Shown here: positions 27,770-37,856 of the stretch, in pieces
Layout: each line of letters starts with the position of its first letter
Position numbering within the stretch: position 1 is the first letter of the stretch
Source of the DNA: Cyclobacteriaceae bacterium
GTDB taxonomy: Bacteria > Bacteroidota > Bacteroidia > Cytophagales > Cyclobacteriaceae
NCBI GenBank assembly: GCA_023151255.1
Contig: JAKLJG010000001.1
Location: 92,206 to 156,205 of the forward strand
Length of the DNA stretch: 64,000 nucleotides
Direction of reading: 5' to 3'
Program-made: the position numbers and the translations under genes
The notes under the pieces: model-generated
The model's input: the letters and a program-made list of their open reading frames with translations, nothing else
Told to the model about the DNA's origin: nothing
Database searches by the model: none

Positions 27770-27837
27770 TGGGTATGCCAGCGGGATTTTGGATGAAAAA
27801 AATGACACATTGGCATAAGGCCGAGGCTTACCTGGCT

Positions 27838-27866
27838 TTTGCAGGTGCCAGAATTGGGTAGTTTTG
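27838..27866 (+). promoter_or_regulatory. prfC promoter
   Basis: TTTG (27838-27841), 17-base spacer, TAGTTTTG (27859-27866). The ATG at 27876 lies nine bases after the box, giving a very short leader and excluding an in-frame TTG at 27864. Confidence 0.65.
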
Positions 27867-27875
27867 CGCCCGATT

Positions 27876-29459
27876 ATGACGTTATCCCAGGAAATAGCCA
27901 AACGCAGAACCTTCGGCATCATCAGTCACCCCGATGCTGGTAAAACCACCTTAACGGAAAAACTCCTGCTCTTTGGCGGGGCTATTCAAAAGGCCGGTGC
28001 AGTAAAATCATCGAAAATAAAAGACCATGCCCGTAGCGACTGGATGGAGATTGAAAAGCAACGGGGTATTTCGGTGGCCACTTCGGTAATGGGCTTTAAT
28101 TATAAGGATGTAAAAATCAATCTGCTCGATACGCCCGGCCACCAGGATTTTGCCGAAGATACCTACCGCACGCTCACGGCCGTTGACAGCGTGATTATGG
28201 TGATCGACTGCGTAAAGGGCGTGGAAATACAAACCGAAAAGCTGATGGATGTTTGCCGCATGCGCAACACACCGGTTATCTGTTTCATCAACAAACTTGA
28301 CCGAGAAGGCAGGGATCCATTTGAGCTGTTGGATGAAATTGAAGAAAAACTCAACATCAGAGTAAGGCCGCTAAGCTGGCCCATCAGCATGGGTAAAACC
28401 TTTCGGGGGGTGTACAGCCTTTATGAAAAAAGCCTGCACCTGTTTACACCCAGCAAGATTACGGTTGAGGAGGGTATTGAGATTAAAGACATTCATTCAA
28501 ACCAACTGGATGACCTGGTTGGAGAAAACAATGCCAAACAGCTGCGCCATGATGTGGAGCTTATTGAAGGTGTTTATCCTGATTTTAATGTGAACGACTA
28601 CCTGGCCGGAAATGTAGCGCCTGTATTTTTCGGCAGTGCCGTAAACAATTTCGGGGTGAAGGAACTGCTCGATACGTTTATCCGCATAGCGCCCCCCCCT
28701 ATTCACCGCGAAACTACGCTGCGGGTGGTGGAACCGGATGAAGAAAAATTTACCGGGTTTGTTTTTAAGATTCATGCCAACATGGACCCCAAGCACCGCA
28801 ACCGTATTGCGTTTGTGCGTGTTTGCAGCGGCAAGTTTGAACGGGGCAGCAATTATTTTCATGTGCGGCAGAACAAGAGCCTTCGCTTCAGCAACGCCAC
28901 CGCTTTTATGGCGCAGGATCGCGAAACAGTAGATGAAGCCTGGCCGGGCGACATTGTGGGTATTTACGATACCGGCAACCTGAAAATTGGCGACACGCTT
29001 ACTGAAGGCGAAAAGCTGATGTACACCGGCATCCCCAGTTTTTCTCCGGAAATTTTTAAGGAAGTGGAGAACCTCGATGCCATGAAAAGCAAGCAACTGG
29101 AAAAGGGACTTTTGCAACTGATGGAGGAGGGCGTGGCGCAGTTGTTTACCTATGAGATTGGCAAGAAGAAAGTAGTAGGCACGGTGGGGGCCCTGCAGTT
29201 TGAGGTGATTCAGTTCAGGCTTAAGAACGAATATGGCGCCACGGTGCAGTTTGTTCCGCAAAACATTTATAAAGCCTGCTGGATAAGCAGCAAAGACCCC
29301 AGAAAACTACAGGAGTTTATCAACTCAAAACAACGGCACATGGCGCGCGACAAAGACGGCAAGCTGGTGTTTATGGCCGAATCGCGCGCGTGGCTTCAAA
29401 TGGTGCAGGAAAACTTTCCGGAGATTCAGTTTCATTTTACTTCGGAGTTTAAGGATTAA
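27876..29459 (+). CDS. prfC: Peptide chain release factor 3
   Basis: 527-residue translational GTPase that recycles RF1/RF2 after termination. GTPase motifs: [10 protein letters not shown] (G1), DTPGHQDF (G3), NKLDREGRD (G4). RF3-type domains II and III follow, and the C-terminal [12 protein letters not shown]-like and [13 protein letters not shown] segments separate it from EF-G. The start is ATG 27876, fixed by the promoter box. It is divergent from dnaK with about 155 bases between coding regions, and no terminator is seen after it. Confidence 0.96.
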   Translation: MTLSQEIAKRRTFGIISHPDAGKTTLTEKLLLFGGAIQKAGAVKSSKIKDHARSDWMEIEKQRGISVATSVMGFNYKDVKINLLDTPGHQDFAEDTYRTLTAVDSVIMVIDCVKGVEIQTEKLMDVCRMRNTPVICFINKLDREGRDPFELLDEIEEKLNIRVRPLSWPISMGKTFRGVYSLYEKSLHLFTPSKITVEEGIEIKDIHSNQLDDLVGENNAKQLRHDVELIEGVYPDFNVNDYLAGNVAPVFFGSAVNNFGVKELLDTFIRIAPPPIHRETTLRVVEPDEEKFTGFVFKIHANMDPKHRNRIAFVRVCSGKFERGSNYFHVRQNKSLRFSNATAFMAQDRETVDEAWPGDIVGIYDTGNLKIGDTLTEGEKLMYTGIPSFSPEIFKEVENLDAMKSKQLEKGLLQLMEEGVAQLFTYEIGKKKVVGTVGALQFEVIQFRLKNEYGATVQFVPQNIYKACWISSKDPRKLQEFINSKQRHMARDKDGKLVFMAESRAWLQMVQENFPEIQFHFTSEFKD

Positions 29460-29564
29460 CCCTGGTTATTTTAGAGAGCATTAACGCAATTCAATTCTCG
29501 CTTGCTGTCATGTGCAAACAGTACTTTCAAGGCTAAAATCGGGCTTTTAAGTGATATTGTTATT

Positions 29565-29607
29565 AATTTATGGAGGCAGAATCCATAAATTGATATAAAT
29601 TTATGGA
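29565..29607. repeat. Inverted and direct repeat of AATTTATGGA
   Basis: AATTTATGGA (29565-29574) is inverted as TCCATAAATT (29582-29591) with a 7-base loop, and repeated directly at 29598-29607. The block is AT-rich compared with its surroundings and lies just before the gene remnant. Confidence 0.6.
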
Positions 29608-29790
29608 CTTAAATTCCTTGAAATTGCGTTTCAGCAGAATTTACCGGGCATTGGACTCTTACCTCGAACCGCGTACGAATTTAAGTGGAAGGCAAAATCG
29701 TACAAACCGCCTAAGGCATGGATAACGCATTATCCGGAGGCTACCATCATGTTGATTACCCAAGATAATTTTTTTGACTTTGTGAGTTAA
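29599..29790 (+). pseudogene. Probable 3' remnant of a DUF4143-type AAA ATPase gene
   Basis: This open frame has no usable start codon at its head. From about 29671 its translation reads TAYEFKWKAKSYKPPKAW, then ITHYPEATIMLITQDNFFDFV and a stop. That pattern resembles the extreme C-terminus of Bacteroidota DUF4143 ATPases as I remember it (EFKW..., PK.F...YP......IT.DNF..F). Nothing upstream encodes the ATPase or nuclease core, so the rest has been deleted. The remaining parts of the 29460-29822 gap hold the AATTTATGGA repeats and no other gene that I can support. Identification is by pattern memory only. Confidence 0.5.
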
Positions 29791-29822
29791 GCTTTTGCAG
29801 TTCCGCTTGCTTCAGCGGCCAG

Positions 29823-30701
29823 CTATTTTTTCGTAACAAACTGATAGATCAGTTCCGAAACACGGGCAAGTGATTGAGTTCCCCCTTCCATGTCGGTCAT
29901 GTTTTTGGAAAGCAGTACCAGCACATAGTTTCTCCCATCGGGCAGCATAATAATACCCGAATCGTGGTGAACGCCTGTGATGAAGCCAGTTTTGTGCGCC
30001 ACTTTTACATCCTTTGGCAAATGAACGGGTATTATATCGTTGAATTTCTGGTCAAGGAGAATTTTAATCATTTGTTCTGAGGCTTCCGGGCTTACGGCCT
30101 GGCCGGTGGCCAGTTTTTCAAAAATCACCAGCAGGTCGTATGCCGTAGTGGTATTGCTCAAACCCTTTTCATAGGCTTTAATATCTTCCACACCGCGCAG
30201 CACCTGGATGTCGGGTGCGCCCATGTTGCGCATGGTTTGCGTAACTTTTTTGGCATCTACATACTCAATTACATTGTTGGTGGCCAGGTTGCTGCTCACA
30301 ATAATCATGTCGTACACCAAATCATACACGGTGCGCTTTTTCCCTACCAGGGTATAGAGGTTTTGCTCGCTGTCATCTTCCGGTCTCAGGCTGTACGGAC
30401 TTCCGTCAACAATGCTTTTAAATTCGTTGATTACTTCTACGGAATCGGTGAGTTTCCAACGGCCTTCTGCCGCCTGTTTAAAAACTTCAATCATCACCGG
30501 GGTTTTCATCGTGCTGGCGGCATGAAATGATTCGTGTTCGTTGATTAGAATGGTCTTTCCGGTGGAGAGATCCTTAAAAGCAACTGCAAACGTTCCTTGC
30601 TGGGTTTTCAGTTGCGCCTGAATTTTTTCTTCCAGTTGTTTCAAGTCGCTTTTACAGGAAGCCAAAGCGATGATGGTAAAAAGTAGTGCGAAACGATGCA
30701 T
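29823..30701 (-). CDS. Class A beta-lactamase-like serine hydrolase (lipoprotein)
   Basis: 292 residues. The N-terminus ends in the lipobox LASC (Cys16), so the protein is probably lipid-anchored. The active-site set of the serine beta-lactamase fold is visible: S63-x-x-K66 in AASTMK and K237-T-G in HKTGF. The second motif reads S136-S-N in SSNLATN, where true class A enzymes have S-D-N. The missing Asp leaves true beta-lactamase activity open; a peptidoglycan or other amide hydrolase role is possible. It is divergent from the RluA gene and separated from the ATPase remnant by about 30 bases. Confidence 0.82.
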   Translation of the reverse strand: MHRFALLFTIIALASCKSDLKQLEEKIQAQLKTQQGTFAVAFKDLSTGKTILINEHESFHAASTMKTPVMIEVFKQAAEGRWKLTDSVEVINEFKSIVDGSPYSLRPEDDSEQNLYTLVGKKRTVYDLVYDMIIVSSNLATNNVIEYVDAKKVTQTMRNMGAPDIQVLRGVEDIKAYEKGLSNTTTAYDLLVIFEKLATGQAVSPEASEQMIKILLDQKFNDIIPVHLPKDVKVAHKTGFITGVHHDSGIIMLPDGRNYVLVLLSKNMTDMEGGTQSLARVSELIYQFVTKK

Positions 30702-30738
30702 AGCAGTTTGTTTGACCGAAAATACTGAATCGAATCAA

Positions 30739-30746
30739 TATCTTTG
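30739..30746 (+). promoter_or_regulatory. TAnnTTTG box at the RluA-family gene start
   Basis: TATCTTTG matches fully but ends only three bases before the ATG at 30750, so transcription would start at or inside the first codons. The nearest TTTG is 24 bases upstream. It may be coincidental. Confidence 0.3.
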
Positions 30747-30749
30747 ATC

Positions 30750-31457
30750 ATGGCAGCGCTTCTACTGGAAGTATTGTACGAGGATAACCATTTACTTGCT
30801 ATCAACAAGCCGTCTGGTGTATTGGTGCAGGGCGATGCTACAGGCGATAAACCCCTGGCAGAACTGGCCAAGGAATACATAGCCGAGAAGTACAAAAAGC
30901 CGGGAGCCGTTTTTTTAGGTGTGGTGCACCGGCTCGACCGGCCCGTGAGCGGGGTTGTAGTTTTTGCCCGCACATCAAAGGCGCTGGAGCGGATGAATGC
31001 TTTGTTTCGAGAAAAAGAGGCAAAGAAAACGTACTGGGCGGTGGTGGGCAATCGGCCCAATGCACCCGAGGGGACATTAATCCACTGGCTGAAAAAAGAT
31101 GAGGTGAAAAATAAGACTACAGCGTTTACCCGCGAAACACCCGGGGCGTTGCGTTCGGAATTATCCTATAAACTCGTAGGCCAGGCAGCCGGCCATTTTT
31201 TACTTGAAGTAAACCCGGTAACCGGCCGGCCACACCAGATACGCGTTCAACTGGCATCCATCGGCTGTCCTATTCGCGGTGATGTAAAATACGGATATCC
31301 GCAACCCAATACTGATGCCGGCATTAATCTGCATGCCCGCTCGCTGGCGTTTGTTCACCCTGTAAAAAAAGAATTACTGAAAATTGATGCGCGGCTTCCG
31401 GATACTGATTTCTGGAAGTACTTTAAGGTCTTTGAAGAACATGGCCGGATGGATTGA
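30750..31457 (+). CDS. RluA-family RNA pseudouridine synthase
   Basis: 235 residues. EVLYEDNHLLAINKPSG opens the catalytic domain, and HRLDRPVSGVVVFARTSKA carries the catalytic aspartate; GRPHQIRVQLA near 165 is the third conserved motif. No S4 domain is present, so it resembles the short RluA-like or TruC-like enzymes. The target uridine in rRNA or tRNA cannot be assigned. Its 3' end overlaps the next gene by 17 bases. Confidence 0.9.
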   Translation: MAALLLEVLYEDNHLLAINKPSGVLVQGDATGDKPLAELAKEYIAEKYKKPGAVFLGVVHRLDRPVSGVVVFARTSKALERMNALFREKEAKKTYWAVVGNRPNAPEGTLIHWLKKDEVKNKTTAFTRETPGALRSELSYKLVGQAAGHFLLEVNPVTGRPHQIRVQLASIGCPIRGDVKYGYPQPNTDAGINLHARSLAFVHPVKKELLKIDARLPDTDFWKYFKVFEEHGRMD

Positions 31458-31749
31458 CAAACTGAAACAGCGGTGGGGGTTAACCAGTGGTTGGCAGGTT
31501 ATAATCGTGTTGATTGTTTTCGCCTGCACGGGTACAACCGTTTTGCTCCTCAAGCGCCCCTTGTTTGCTTACTGGTTCCCGGACGGGGAAAAGCCCCTGT
31601 GGGCCACAATAGTTTACTATATTCTTATTCTACCGGTTTACAATATGTTTCTGCTGGTTTATGGATTTATTTTTGGGCAGTTTCATTTTTTTTGGGAATT
31701 TGAAAAGAAGTTCGTTAACCGGATATTCTCTAATTTTAGAAAGAATTAA
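31441..31749 (+). CDS. DUF6787-type small membrane protein
   Basis: 102 residues. IDKLKQRWGLTSGWQ precedes a first helix (IIVLIVFACTGTTVLLL), then a loop and a second helix region around YYILILPVYNMFLLVYGFIFGQ, ending in FFWEFEKKF. This layout matches a family of short Bacteroidota membrane proteins (DUF6787) of unknown function. ATG 31441 lies inside the end of the RluA-family gene, implying translational coupling. Confidence 0.75.
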   Translation: MAGWIDKLKQRWGLTSGWQVIIVLIVFACTGTTVLLLKRPLFAYWFPDGEKPLWATIVYYILILPVYNMFLLVYGFIFGQFHFFWEFEKKFVNRIFSNFRKN

Positions 31750-31773
31750 TCTACAACCAAACCGTATATCGCT

Positions 31774-32265
31774 ATGAGATCAAGTTTACTATATGTGTAT
31801 GGGATTGCATTGTTTGCTTCATGCTCTGCCCCAAAATTTGCCAGTCAGCCTGCACAAAGCAATGAAGCAATGTATGCCCTTACGGAAGAACCAGCCGTTC
31901 CTTTCGCACTTGATGAAAGTACCCTGGTTGCAAGTGTTTCAGCTGAACATATTTACCTGGCGGGGCCCATAGCTGAACCTGTAACCACTTCGAAGCCGGC
32001 TACCCTTACCCGTGAAGAAAAGAAAGAGCTTCGGAAAGAGGCCATAAGGCATATAAAGGCTTATACCAAAGCGGTTAAAGATGGCGATAAAGTTGCGGCT
32101 GCGGAACTAAAGCAGGCTATGGATAATGATTTGAAGTTTGCAGCCATTTTTGGCGCAGTTGGTATTACTGCATTGATCATTGGTGGAGATGTCTTCTATA
32201 TTATTGGAGGTATTGCTCTGATTATTGGTGTGGTATTTTTTGTGAAGTGGATGATTCGCCAATAG
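31774..32265 (+). CDS. Hypothetical lipoprotein with C-terminal glycine-rich helices
   Basis: 163 residues. MRSSLLYVYGIALFASC gives a lipobox (ASC). A low-complexity middle is followed by a charged helical segment (TREEKKELRKEAIRHIKAY) and a hydrophobic, glycine-rich end of two putative helices (GAVGITALIIGGDVFYIIGG). Similar proteins occur in Bacteroidota without known function. It has a bidirectional terminator behind it. Confidence 0.65.
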   Translation: MRSSLLYVYGIALFASCSAPKFASQPAQSNEAMYALTEEPAVPFALDESTLVASVSAEHIYLAGPIAEPVTTSKPATLTREEKKELRKEAIRHIKAYTKAVKDGDKVAAAELKQAMDNDLKFAAIFGAVGITALIIGGDVFYIIGGIALIIGVVFFVKWMIRQ

Positions 32266-32284
32266 CACCTGATGGTAATAAAAG

Positions 32285-32316
32285 AAAAAACCCACACAGG
32301 TATTGTGTGGGTTTTT
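32285..32316. terminator. Bidirectional terminator between lipoprotein gene and atpC
   Basis: CCCACACA (32291-32298) pairs with TGTGTGGG (32304-32311). An A run precedes and a T run follows, so it can end transcripts from either side. Confidence 0.85.
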
Positions 32317-32333
32317 AGTTTAATAAGAACCGG

Positions 32334-32579
32334 TTAATCAACCACCTTGTCAGCAAGCAGAATGGTTTTATTGCCAAGCACCTCAACCACTCCACCCGTT
32401 ATTTTCAGGTTGTTTTTTACTTCTTTTCCTTTATACTCAACCATTCCTTCCTTAAGCAGGCTTATTAATGGCGCATGGTTATCCATTACCTGAAAGGAGC
32501 CATCGGCCCCCGGAAAGGTGGCAATGGTTACATCACCTTCGAATATTTTCTTTTCAGGGGTTAGTATTTCCAGGTGCAT
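32334..32579 (-). CDS. atpC: ATP synthase epsilon subunit (short form)
   Basis: 81 residues: only the N-terminal beta-sandwich domain (MHLEILTPEKKIFEGDV, FPGADGSFQVMDNHAPLISLL) is present. The C-terminal helical arm that inhibits ATPase activity in E. coli is absent, as is usual for Bacteroidota. It is eight bases after atpD. The other F1Fo genes are not in the window, matching the split atpDC operon of this phylum. Confidence 0.93.
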   Translation of the reverse strand: MHLEILTPEKKIFEGDVTIATFPGADGSFQVMDNHAPLISLLKEGMVEYKGKEVKNNLKITGGVVEVLGNKTILLADKVVD

Positions 32580-32587
32580 CGTAAATA

Positions 32588-34198
<1,611 letters not shown>

Positions 34199-34217
34199 TT
34201 ATCACATAAAAACCGGT

Positions 34218-35417
34218 TTAAAACGATGTTGTGTTCAGCGAAATACGAAAGGTAGTGCCCTGATTTTCTTCAGAAGACTTCACGAAAATTCTGCCATGGT
34301 GGTAGGTTTCAATAATTCGTTTGGCCAGTGCCAGGCCCAGTCCCCAGCCGCGCTTTTTGGTGGTGAAACCAGGCTTGAACACCATGGGTATTTTCGAACG
34401 CGAAATGCCTTTACCTGTATCGGATACATCAATGTAAACCTTGCTTTCGCTGCCTCGCAGAATTTTAATGGCAATGGTTCCGGTTGTGCCGATGGCGTCC
34501 ACCGCATTTTTGCACAGGTTTTCCAATACCCACTCAAACAACGGAGCGTGCACGTTGGCTTGTATGTTTTCAGAAAGCGAGAACACCTCAATTTTTATTT
34601 TGGACGATACCCGTGGGCGTAAATAGTTTACTACGTTGTTTACCAGGGCTACCACATTCTCGGGCTTTAATGTTGGTACCGAGCCGATGCTGGAAAAGCG
34701 CTCGGTTACCACGGTAAGTTTGCGGATGTCTTTTTCCAGTTCATCTACCAGCTCTTTATTTTTAAGGTTTGGATCATCACGCAGCACTTCAGCCCACGCC
34801 ATTAATGAGGATAGTGGGGTGCCCAGCTGGTGGGCTGTTTCTTTTGCCAGGCCCACCCACACCTGGTTCTGTTCGGCTACTTTTGAGTAATTAAATGCCA
34901 GGTAGGAGATGAACGCAAAAACAGCGATTACAGAGAGCTGAATGAACGGGTAGTAAATCAACTGGGTGAGGAGAAATGAATTTTTGTAATACACGTACCC
35001 ATAATTTTCTATATCTCCGTTTTCGTTGCGGTAGGTCATTTGTATTGGCTCATACCGCGCCTTCATTTCCTCCAATACATCCTCAAGCACTTTCCTTTTC
35101 CGTGCCTGGGGCCAGTCGTCTTTAATATCAATGTTCCGGTATTGATAATCACCGTCTTTGGTTATCCAGATGGTCGGTATGGAATTGTTTTTAAAGATGA
35201 TTTCATCGGTAACGAACAGAATGTTTTCGTTGGATTGTTCGTTGAGGGTGTACTCCAGCGCTTTGGCAAATAGTTCCACCTGTTGGCGCTCACGTTGTTT
35301 CAGTTCGTCAACCAGTATATCGGTGTAGTAAATAGAGCCGATGCTGATAAGTATAGAAACCCCCAGCACAATCCATTTCAGGTTGGTGTTACCGCTGTAG
35401 GGTTCGTTTCGGGCCAT
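34218..35417 (-). CDS. Sensor histidine kinase with two membrane helices
   Basis: 399 residues. Helix 1 lies at about 13-35 and helix 2 near 145-170, bracketing a ~110-residue periplasmic sensor region. HisKA-like KETAHQLGTPLSSLMAWAE carries the phospho-His; LCKNAVDAIG (N box), DTGKGI (G1) and KRGWGLGLALAKRI (G2) make up the ATPase domain. The HQLGTPL form of the H box is a recognisable Bacteroidota variant. There is no response regulator next to it and no HAMP domain. It lies downstream of the ABC operon's terminator, so it must have its own promoter; none matched convincingly. Confidence 0.88.
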   Translation of the reverse strand: MARNEPYSGNTNLKWIVLGVSILISIGSIYYTDILVDELKQRERQQVELFAKALEYTLNEQSNENILFVTDEIIFKNNSIPTIWITKDGDYQYRNIDIKDDWPQARKRKVLEDVLEEMKARYEPIQMTYRNENGDIENYGYVYYKNSFLLTQLIYYPFIQLSVIAVFAFISYLAFNYSKVAEQNQVWVGLAKETAHQLGTPLSSLMAWAEVLRDDPNLKNKELVDELEKDIRKLTVVTERFSSIGSVPTLKPENVVALVNNVVNYLRPRVSSKIKIEVFSLSENIQANVHAPLFEWVLENLCKNAVDAIGTTGTIAIKILRGSESKVYIDVSDTGKGISRSKIPMVFKPGFTTKKRGWGLGLALAKRIIETYHHGRIFVKSSEENQGTTFRISLNTTSF

Positions 35418-35445
35418 TGGGTATTGTATAGGCCGATTAAAATAG

Positions 35446-35475
35446 ATAAAAAAACCGGATGTGGAGCATCCGGTT
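35446..35475 (-). terminator. Terminator of the ABC exporter operon
   Basis: AACCGGATG (35453-35461) pairs with CATCCGGTT (35467-35475); the minus-strand stem is followed by a run of seven T from GGTTTTTTTATC. Confidence 0.85.
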
Positions 35476-35497
35476 CAGTGTATCATCAACTGCAAAC

Positions 35498-36826
35498 TCA
35501 GTTCTTAAGCATGAACCATTTGGCCAGTACTTTGTAATTTACTTTAGTACCGGTCATTAATATGCCCACACGGTAAATGCGGCCGGCAACCCAGGTGGTA
35601 AATATGAACCCGCCAATCAGCAAGGCCATTGAAAGAGCCAACTGCCAGTCGGGAACGCCAAACGCAATGCGGCCAACCATAGCCACAGGCGAGGTGAAGG
35701 GTATGATAGACAGCCAAAAGCTTACCGGGCCGTGCGGGTCGCGCAGGATGAACAGAAATAACCCCATGTAGCCAATCAACAACGGAAGCGTAATTGGAAA
35801 TTGAAATTGTTGCGACTCCTGGATAGAATCAACGGCTGACCCCACAGCTGCAAACAGCGCCCCGTAAAGCAGGTAACCGCCCAGGAAATAGAAAACAAAC
35901 ACGGCAGCAATACGCGCAAAGGGCAATTGGTTCATTTGCGAAAGGAAACCTGAAATTTTGGAGTTCTGCGATTCGATGGCTTCTTTGGCTTCCTCATTAT
36001 CCATTTGCTGCGCCACCTGTTCCATCACTTGCTGTTGGGGCATTTTGGTGCCCAGCCAGGCCATGATGCCCGATGAAAGTACGGTAATCAGTACAATCCA
36101 AATAATGAACTGCAGTAATCCTACCGAAGCAATACCGATGATTTTTCCCATCATCAGTTGGAAGGGTTTTACCGAGGAAACGATCACCTCCACGATTTTT
36201 GATGTTTTTTCATCAATCACCCCCTGCATGATCTGGATGCCATACACCAGTACAAAAATGTAAATGAGAATGCCCAGTAAAAATCCGGCTCCATACAAAA
36301 TGCCTGAGTTGCTGGATTTTTCTTCACCAGATTCGGAAATACGGAATTGTTGAAGCGAAATGTTCGACTTCAGGTTTTTAAGTACCTCTTTGCTGATGTT
36401 AAAGGCTTCCAGTTTCAAATCGTGCAGCCGGTCTTCAATCATCCCCTCCAGTTGTTCCGATTTTTCAATGCTGGGATTTTCTTTGGTGTAAAGAATGAAT
36501 CCATCCGGCTTATCGAGGTTGAAATCGGGTATGTACAGCAGGCCAAAATTTTCCGATTGCTGAAAAACTGTTTTGGCCTGGTCTAACGGCATGTTTAACG
36601 GAACAAAATTAAAGCGCCTGGTATTCTCAAACGAACATTTACCGCTTTCATCAACCACCTGTACTGTATCAGGTTTGGCCGACTCGGCCTCGCGGATCAT
36701 CAGTACAACCAGTAAGGCCATAATGGCCGGAAAGACTAATGGCACCAGGATGGTGGTGATAAGGAAGGACTTCTTCTGAACCCGGTTCAGAAATTCGCGC
36801 TGAATAATGAGTAGAATTTTTTTCAT
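35498..36826 (-). CDS. ABC-2 type permease (NatB-like)
   Basis: 442 residues. A first helix at about 20-42 is followed by a ~140-residue extracytoplasmic region, then five to six helices (about 180-430), the ABC2_membrane_3 architecture of Na+-efflux NatB and related exporters. The ATPase gene lies 14 bases upstream. Substrate unknown. A terminator ends the transcript. Confidence 0.87.
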   Translation of the reverse strand: MKKILLIIQREFLNRVQKKSFLITTILVPLVFPAIMALLVVLMIREAESAKPDTVQVVDESGKCSFENTRRFNFVPLNMPLDQAKTVFQQSENFGLLYIPDFNLDKPDGFILYTKENPSIEKSEQLEGMIEDRLHDLKLEAFNISKEVLKNLKSNISLQQFRISESGEEKSSNSGILYGAGFLLGILIYIFVLVYGIQIMQGVIDEKTSKIVEVIVSSVKPFQLMMGKIIGIASVGLLQFIIWIVLITVLSSGIMAWLGTKMPQQQVMEQVAQQMDNEEAKEAIESQNSKISGFLSQMNQLPFARIAAVFVFYFLGGYLLYGALFAAVGSAVDSIQESQQFQFPITLPLLIGYMGLFLFILRDPHGPVSFWLSIIPFTSPVAMVGRIAFGVPDWQLALSMALLIGGFIFTTWVAGRIYRVGILMTGTKVNYKVLAKWFMLKN

Positions 36827-36840
36827 AACGTGAACGGGGG

Positions 36841-37785
36841 TTATACTTCCTGCAGGTGTTTTTTCAAGGCTTCATCGCCTTCGCCTTTAACCAGACTGAT
36901 GAAGATATCAGCCATGGTGGGCAATTTTTCTTCGAACCGGTGCACTTCGGTCAGATCAACCAGTTCACGAATCAGTTGGTTGCCTTTAATGCCGCTGGCC
37001 GCTCGAATGGTTGACTCTGTGTGGTTTTCACTGATTGGTTTTTGTTGCAGAATTTGATACCGGCCGCCATCCAGTTGAAAGGCGTTGTTGTTATGTTCAA
37101 CAATAAAAGTATTGGACCGGAACTGTTCCTTTACTTCTTTTTTGGAGCCTTCCAGTATTTTTTTCGATTTGTTGATCAGGGCAATCTGGTCGCACAGCGA
37201 CTCCACAGTTTCCATGCGGTGGGTGGAGAAAATGATGGTGCTTCCTTTTTCGCGAAGTTCTAATATGTTTTCAGTAATCAGTTGTGCGTTAACCGGATCA
37301 AACCCGGAAAAGGGCTCGTCCAGAATAATTAAACGGGGCTCATGCAACACGGTGGAAATAAACTGCACTTTTTGCGCCATGCCTTTGGAAAGGTCTTCAA
37401 CCTTTTTGTTCCACCAGTCTTTGATTTCGAATTTTTCAAACCAGGTTTTGATTTTGGCAAGAGCATCTTTGCGACTCAATCCTTTTAGTTGCGCGAGGTA
37501 AAGCAGTTGTTCGCCTACTTTAAGCTTTTTATACAAGCCGCGTTCTTCGGGAAGGTAGCCGATAATGCTCACATGTTTTTCGGCTAAGGGCTCCCCAAAA
37601 ATCCGGATTTCACCGCCATCCGAATTGATAATCTGGTTAATGATGCGGATGAACGTTGTTTTTCCGGCACCGTTGGGGCCGAGTAAGCCATAAATACTTT
37701 TTTCGGGAATGGTCAGCGATACATCACTCAGCGCAAGGTGGTTCGCGTAATGCTTGGTAACATTTTTTGCAAGGAGGGCTTCCAC
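36841..37785 (-). CDS. ABC transporter ATP-binding protein (NatA-like)
   Basis: 314 residues: Walker A GPNGAGKTTFI, a signature loop reading LSKGM where LSGGQ is usual, Walker B LIILDEPFSGFDP and H-loop STHRM. A C-terminal extension (after ~215) is typical of the NatA/DrrA type. The start codon is GTG at 37785; no in-frame ATG gives the expected N-terminus. A long AT-rich hairpin ends four bases before the GTG and may control initiation. Together with the permease it forms a two-component exporter. Confidence 0.9.
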   Translation of the reverse strand: MEALLAKNVTKHYANHLALSDVSLTIPEKSIYGLLGPNGAGKTTFIRIINQIINSDGGEIRIFGEPLAEKHVSIIGYLPEERGLYKKLKVGEQLLYLAQLKGLSRKDALAKIKTWFEKFEIKDWWNKKVEDLSKGMAQKVQFISTVLHEPRLIILDEPFSGFDPVNAQLITENILELREKGSTIIFSTHRMETVESLCDQIALINKSKKILEGSKKEVKEQFRSNTFIVEHNNNAFQLDGGRYQILQQKPISENHTESTIRAASGIKGNQLIRELVDLTEVHRFEEKLPTMADIFISLVKGEGDEALKKHLQEV

Positions 37786-37788
37786 AGG

Positions 37789-37823
37789 GTTATTTTTTAC
37801 ACGGATTAGTGTGAAAAAATAAC
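37789..37823 (-). promoter_or_regulatory. Hairpin in front of the ABC ATPase start
   Basis: GTTATTTTTTACAC (37789-37802) and GTGTGAAAAAATAAC (37809-37823) are complementary with one bulged base; the 6-base loop is GGATTA. No T-tract follows, so it is more likely a leader structure than a terminator. Confidence 0.55.
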
Positions 37824-37856
37824 TGCGAATTACGGGTTTACAAAGGAAATAGCCTG

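Noticed and set aside
28497-29261. Long antisense open frame opposite prfC
   Set aside because: Composition is rich in His, Leu and Phe without family motifs, and the sense frame is the conserved RF3 gene.
29603-29725. A 40-residue ATG-started frame within the prfC-hydrolase gap
   Set aside because: It is very basic with no structure and competes with the frame that resembles the DUF4143 tail; likely chance.
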